The position numbers were made by a program, and so were the translations under genes. Positions 61,317 to 64,000 of a stretch of 64,000 nt of DNA are shown here, piece after piece. Below the pieces are notes generated by a model. It saw only the letters and a list, made by a program, of their open reading frames with translations, searched no databases and was not told where the DNA came from. The DNA is from Buchnera aphidicola (Aphis fabae) (GTDB lineage Bacteria > Pseudomonadota > Gammaproteobacteria > Enterobacterales > Enterobacteriaceae). The stretch lies in contig NZ_CP042427.1 of NCBI RefSeq assembly GCF_009069125.1, forward strand, positions 570,832 through 634,831, given 5' to 3'. Within the stretch, counting starts at the first letter, position 1; every line of letters begins with the position of its first letter.

Positions 61317-62480
61317 GTGCATATTGAAGTTAAAATGCCTGATATTGGTTTAGATGAAGTGGAAGTAACAGAGATATTAGTACAATTGAATGAAGAAGTA
61401 ACAATAGAACAAGGTTTAATAACTGTTGAAGGTGAAAAATCTTCTATGGAAATACCTTCTCCTATATCTGGTATAGTAAAAAAAATTAACGTAAAAATTG
61501 GAGATAAAGTATCTACTGATACTATTATTATGATTTTTATAACTAATATTATTAATTCGAATGTTCATAAAAAAGAAAATATTAATATTCCCAAAGTTAA
61601 AACATCGACGATTGATATTAAAAAAAATATAGTACATGCAACACCATCAGTAAGACGATTAGCACGTGATTTAAATATTAATTTAAATAATATTTTAGGT
61701 TCTGGTCGAAAAAATCGTATTTTAAAAAATGATCTTGAGTTATATACAAAAAATACTTTTAATAATTTAAATAAATTAAAAATAGAAAAAGTTAAAATAG
61801 ATATTTTACAAAAAACTGTTGGTGATAATTTATATAATAATTGGGTAAATATACCTCATGTAACACAGTTTGATGAGATAAATATTACTACATTAGAAGA
61901 ATTTCGAAAACATTATAATGATGAAGAACGTAAAAAAGATAATAATTATACTAATATTACTATATTAATTTTTATTATAAAAGCAGTATCACATGCATTA
62001 TTAAATTTTCCAATTTTTAATAGTTCTTTATCTTCAGATAAAAAAACAATTATTTTCAAAAAATACGTTAATATTGGTATTGCTGTGGATGTTAAAAACG
62101 GTTTGCTTGTTCCAGTATTAAAGAATGTGGATAAAAAAAGTATTATTAATTTATCATCTGAATTAACATCACTTTCTGGAAAAGCACGTAACAATAAATT
62201 AGATAAATTAGATATGAAAGATGGTTGTTTTACCATTTCTAACTTAGGAGGTATTGGAGGATATTGGTTTACACCAATTATTAATTCTCCAGAAGTTGCA
62301 ATTCTTGGAGTTTCCAGATCAGTCATTAAACCAATTTGGAATGGTATAAAATTTATTCCATCTCTAATATTGCCTTTATCTTTATCTTATGATCATCGTG
62401 TTATTAATGGAGCAGATGCAGCTCGTTTTATTGTTTTTCTTAAGAAGTTATTATCTGATATACGATTTTTAGTTATGTAA
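61317..62480 (+). CDS. aceF: Dihydrolipoamide acetyltransferase (E2), single lipoyl domain, GTG start
   Basis: AceF forms the core of pyruvate dehydrogenase and transfers acetyl to CoA. The product has only 387 residues against 630 in E. coli, because one lipoyl domain is present instead of three. The lipoyl lysine is in VEGEKSSME near residue 41. The E1/E3-binding domain is near 104-140 (TPSVRRLARDLNINLNNI). The catalytic domain ends with DHRVINGADAARF near 360. The start is GTG at 61317 after a GAGGGGTGA ribosome site; the resulting HIEVKMPDIG aligns with the family. It lies 13 bp after aceE. Confidence 0.97.
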   Translation: MHIEVKMPDIGLDEVEVTEILVQLNEEVTIEQGLITVEGEKSSMEIPSPISGIVKKINVKIGDKVSTDTIIMIFITNIINSNVHKKENINIPKVKTSTIDIKKNIVHATPSVRRLARDLNINLNNILGSGRKNRILKNDLELYTKNTFNNLNKLKIEKVKIDILQKTVGDNLYNNWVNIPHVTQFDEINITTLEEFRKHYNDEERKKDNNYTNITILIFIIKAVSHALLNFPIFNSSLSSDKKTIIFKKYVNIGIAVDVKNGLLVPVLKNVDKKSIINLSSELTSLSGKARNNKLDKLDMKDGCFTISNLGGIGGYWFTPIINSPEVAILGVSRSVIKPIWNGIKFIPSLILPLSLSYDHRVINGADAARFIVFLKKLLSDIRFLVM

Positions 62481-62531
62481 TTTTATATTGATCAAATATC
62501 TTTTATAAAATTAATTATTAAAGAGGTTTAT

Positions 62532-63956
62532 ATGCATCAAAAAATTCAAGCAGAAGTGGTTATTTTAGGATCAGGACCTGCTGGTTATTCTGCAGCTTTT
62601 CGATGTGCTGATTTAGGTTTAGATACAGTATTGGTAGAACGTCATAAAAAATTAGGTGGTGTTTGCTTAAATGTAGGGTGCATTCCTTCAAAATCTTTAT
62701 TACATATAGCAAAAGTAATAAAAAATGCTGATGATTTATCTAAAGCAGGTGTTTTTTTTAACAAACCTTCTATTGATATTAAAAAAATTCAAGATTGGAA
62801 AAATCATATTATTAGTAAATTGACAGACGGTTTATATAATATCAGCAAAAAAAGAAATATAAGATTTATTCAAGGAAAAGCTTATTTTGAGAGTGATAAT
62901 AATATCATTATAGAAAATAATCAGAATAAATTTGATGTATCTTTTAAAAATGCTATTATTGCCACGGGTTCTAATCCAATTAAAATACCTTCTTTCCCAA
63001 TTGAAGATAATAGAATTTGGGATTCTACAGATGCTTTATCATTAAAAAATATTCCTAATCGTTTTTTAATTGTAGGAGGAGGAATTATTGGTTTAGAAAT
63101 GGCAACAATATATAGTTCATTAGGATCAACTGTAGATATTGTAGATCGTTTTAATGTATTTCTTCCTTTAATTGATCAAGATATTTCTGAAATGTATATT
63201 AAATCAATTAATAAAAAATTTAATATATTTTTAAATACACATATTACAACTGTAGAATCAAAAGAAAACGGTTTAATTGTTTCTATGGAAGGTGATAATA
63301 CAAGTCATAACATTTGTTATAATAATATATTAATTGCAATAGGACGTACTCCTAATACTAAAGATTTAGAATTGGATAAAATTGGTGTAAAATTAAACGA
63401 TTCTGGGTTTGTTAAAGTGGATAATCAATTAAGAACCAATATATCTAATATTTATGCAATTGGTGATGTTACAGGTTTTCCTATGTTAGCTCATAAAGCT
63501 ATTCATGAGTCACATATTGCTGCTGAAGTAATTTCTGGCAAAAATCATTATTATGAACCGAAAGTAATTCCTTCTGTAGCTTATACTGACCCTGAAATTG
63601 CTTGGGTGGGTTTGAATGAAAAAGATGCTATAAAGTCAGAAATTGATTATGAAGTTGGTATTTTTCCTTGGAATGCTTCTGGAAGAGCAAATGCTTCAAA
63701 TTGCACAATAGGAATGACAAAATTAATTTTTAACAAAAAAAATAATCAAATTATTGGTGGAGCTATAGTAGGTGAAAATGCCGGGGAATTAATTAATGAA
63801 ATTACACTCGCGATTGAAATGGGATGCGATGCAGAAGATCTTTCCCTTACTATTCATGCTCATCCTACTTTAAGTGAATCAATTTGTTTAGCATCACAAA
63901 CTTTTCAAGGAACAATAACAGATCTATTAAATTCAAAAAAAAATATTATTGGATAA
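62532..63956 (+). CDS. lpd: Dihydrolipoamide dehydrogenase (E3)
   Basis: Lpd reoxidises dihydrolipoamide with NAD+ for pyruvate dehydrogenase and other 2-oxoacid complexes. The product has 474 residues, the E. coli length. The FAD motif GSGPAGYSAA near residue 13, the redox disulfide GGVCLNVGCIPSK near 42, the NAD motif VGGGIIGLEMA near 182, and the catalytic HAHPTLSES near 443 are complete. AAGAGG lies seven bases before the ATG. It is the third gene of aceE-aceF-lpd; the window ends 44 bp after its stop. Confidence 0.98.
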   Translation: MHQKIQAEVVILGSGPAGYSAAFRCADLGLDTVLVERHKKLGGVCLNVGCIPSKSLLHIAKVIKNADDLSKAGVFFNKPSIDIKKIQDWKNHIISKLTDGLYNISKKRNIRFIQGKAYFESDNNIIIENNQNKFDVSFKNAIIATGSNPIKIPSFPIEDNRIWDSTDALSLKNIPNRFLIVGGGIIGLEMATIYSSLGSTVDIVDRFNVFLPLIDQDISEMYIKSINKKFNIFLNTHITTVESKENGLIVSMEGDNTSHNICYNNILIAIGRTPNTKDLELDKIGVKLNDSGFVKVDNQLRTNISNIYAIGDVTGFPMLAHKAIHESHIAAEVISGKNHYYEPKVIPSVAYTDPEIAWVGLNEKDAIKSEIDYEVGIFPWNASGRANASNCTIGMTKLIFNKKNNQIIGGAIVGENAGELINEITLAIEMGCDAEDLSLTIHAHPTLSESICLASQTFQGTITDLLNSKKNIIG

Positions 63957-64000
63957 CATTTAACATCGTTCTTTTAGAACAAGAAAAGATTATAGAAATA

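Noticed and set aside
61946..62326. A 126-codon minus-strand open frame inside aceF
   Set aside because: Antisense shadow of the conserved E2 catalytic domain.
62380..62420. Asn instead of Asp in the E2 catalytic motif (DHRVING rather than DHRVIDG)
   Set aside because: Asparagine at this position is known in active E2p enzymes such as that of Azotobacter, so it does not indicate loss of function.
63968..63980. GTTCT/AGAAC inverted repeat after lpd as a terminator
   Set aside because: Only a 5 bp stem without a T run, and the window ends 20 bp later; not enough to call.
1..64000. CRISPR arrays, insertion sequences, prophage, toxin-antitoxin or biosynthetic clusters
   Set aside because: No repeat-spacer pattern, transposase, integrase or foreign-composition gene was found; every recognisable gene is an enterobacterial housekeeping gene.

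Overview
The window is a gene-dense stretch (64 kb, roughly 75-80 % A+T by eye) from a Buchnera aphidicola chromosome, the obligate intracellular symbiont of aphids. Three things point there. Almost every protein aligns end to end with an Escherichia coli homologue. The base composition, Lys/Asn/Ile/Phe-rich proteins and short AT-only spacers are those of a strongly reduced gammaproteobacterial symbiont. The gene order joins several ancestral enterobacterial blocks as I know them from Buchnera. I cannot name the aphid host from the sequence alone. I see no mobile element, phage, CRISPR array, rRNA or tRNA gene; the only RNA gene is tmRNA.

Layout. Positions 8-14475 hold nuoB to nuoN of respiratory complex I (nuoA would lie just outside). 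A TerC-family membrane protein and folC-cvpA follow (14580-17309). Next come prs-ispE (minus) and prfA-prmC-sirB1 (plus), then nadE, ackA-pta, and gyrA/nrdA/nrdB/yfaE on the minus strand (to 32974). The middle (33235-41736) is a run of short housekeeping genes: a DUF2076 protein, peroxiredoxin, ung, grpE, nadK, bamE, ssrA, grxD, rnt, sodA, pth and ychF. The thrABC operon (minus) covers 41827-46518, followed by the only large gene-free spacer (46519-47226). The last third, with thrABC, corresponds mostly to the 0-3.5 minute region of E. coli: hpt, panC-panB, dksA, truA (a newcomer there), mrcB, secA-mutT, coaE, guaC and aceE-aceF-lpd.

How the genes work together. Pyruvate dehydrogenase makes acetyl-CoA and NADH. 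AckA-Pta yields ATP and acetate from acetyl-CoA, and complex I oxidises NADH. NadE and NadK finish NAD(P). PanB/PanC and CoaE belong to pantothenate and CoA synthesis. ThrABC makes threonine, an essential amino acid for the aphid, with no recognisable attenuator. Nucleotide supply is covered by prs, hpt, guaC and nrdAB-yfaE; repair and stress defence by ung, mutT, peroxiredoxin, sodA, grxD and grpE.

The most notable observation is a set of three otherwise complete genes (nuoE at A9, cvpA at T10, prmC at T11). Each is broken only by a one-base length difference in a homopolymer run, and each would be restored to a family-typical protein by one extra base. At least ten further genes carry in-frame runs of 10-12 bases. 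This fits the homopolymer slippage and rescue described for insect endosymbionts, although assembly error in homopolymers must be excluded first. I found no convincing evidence of an undescribed multi-gene system.
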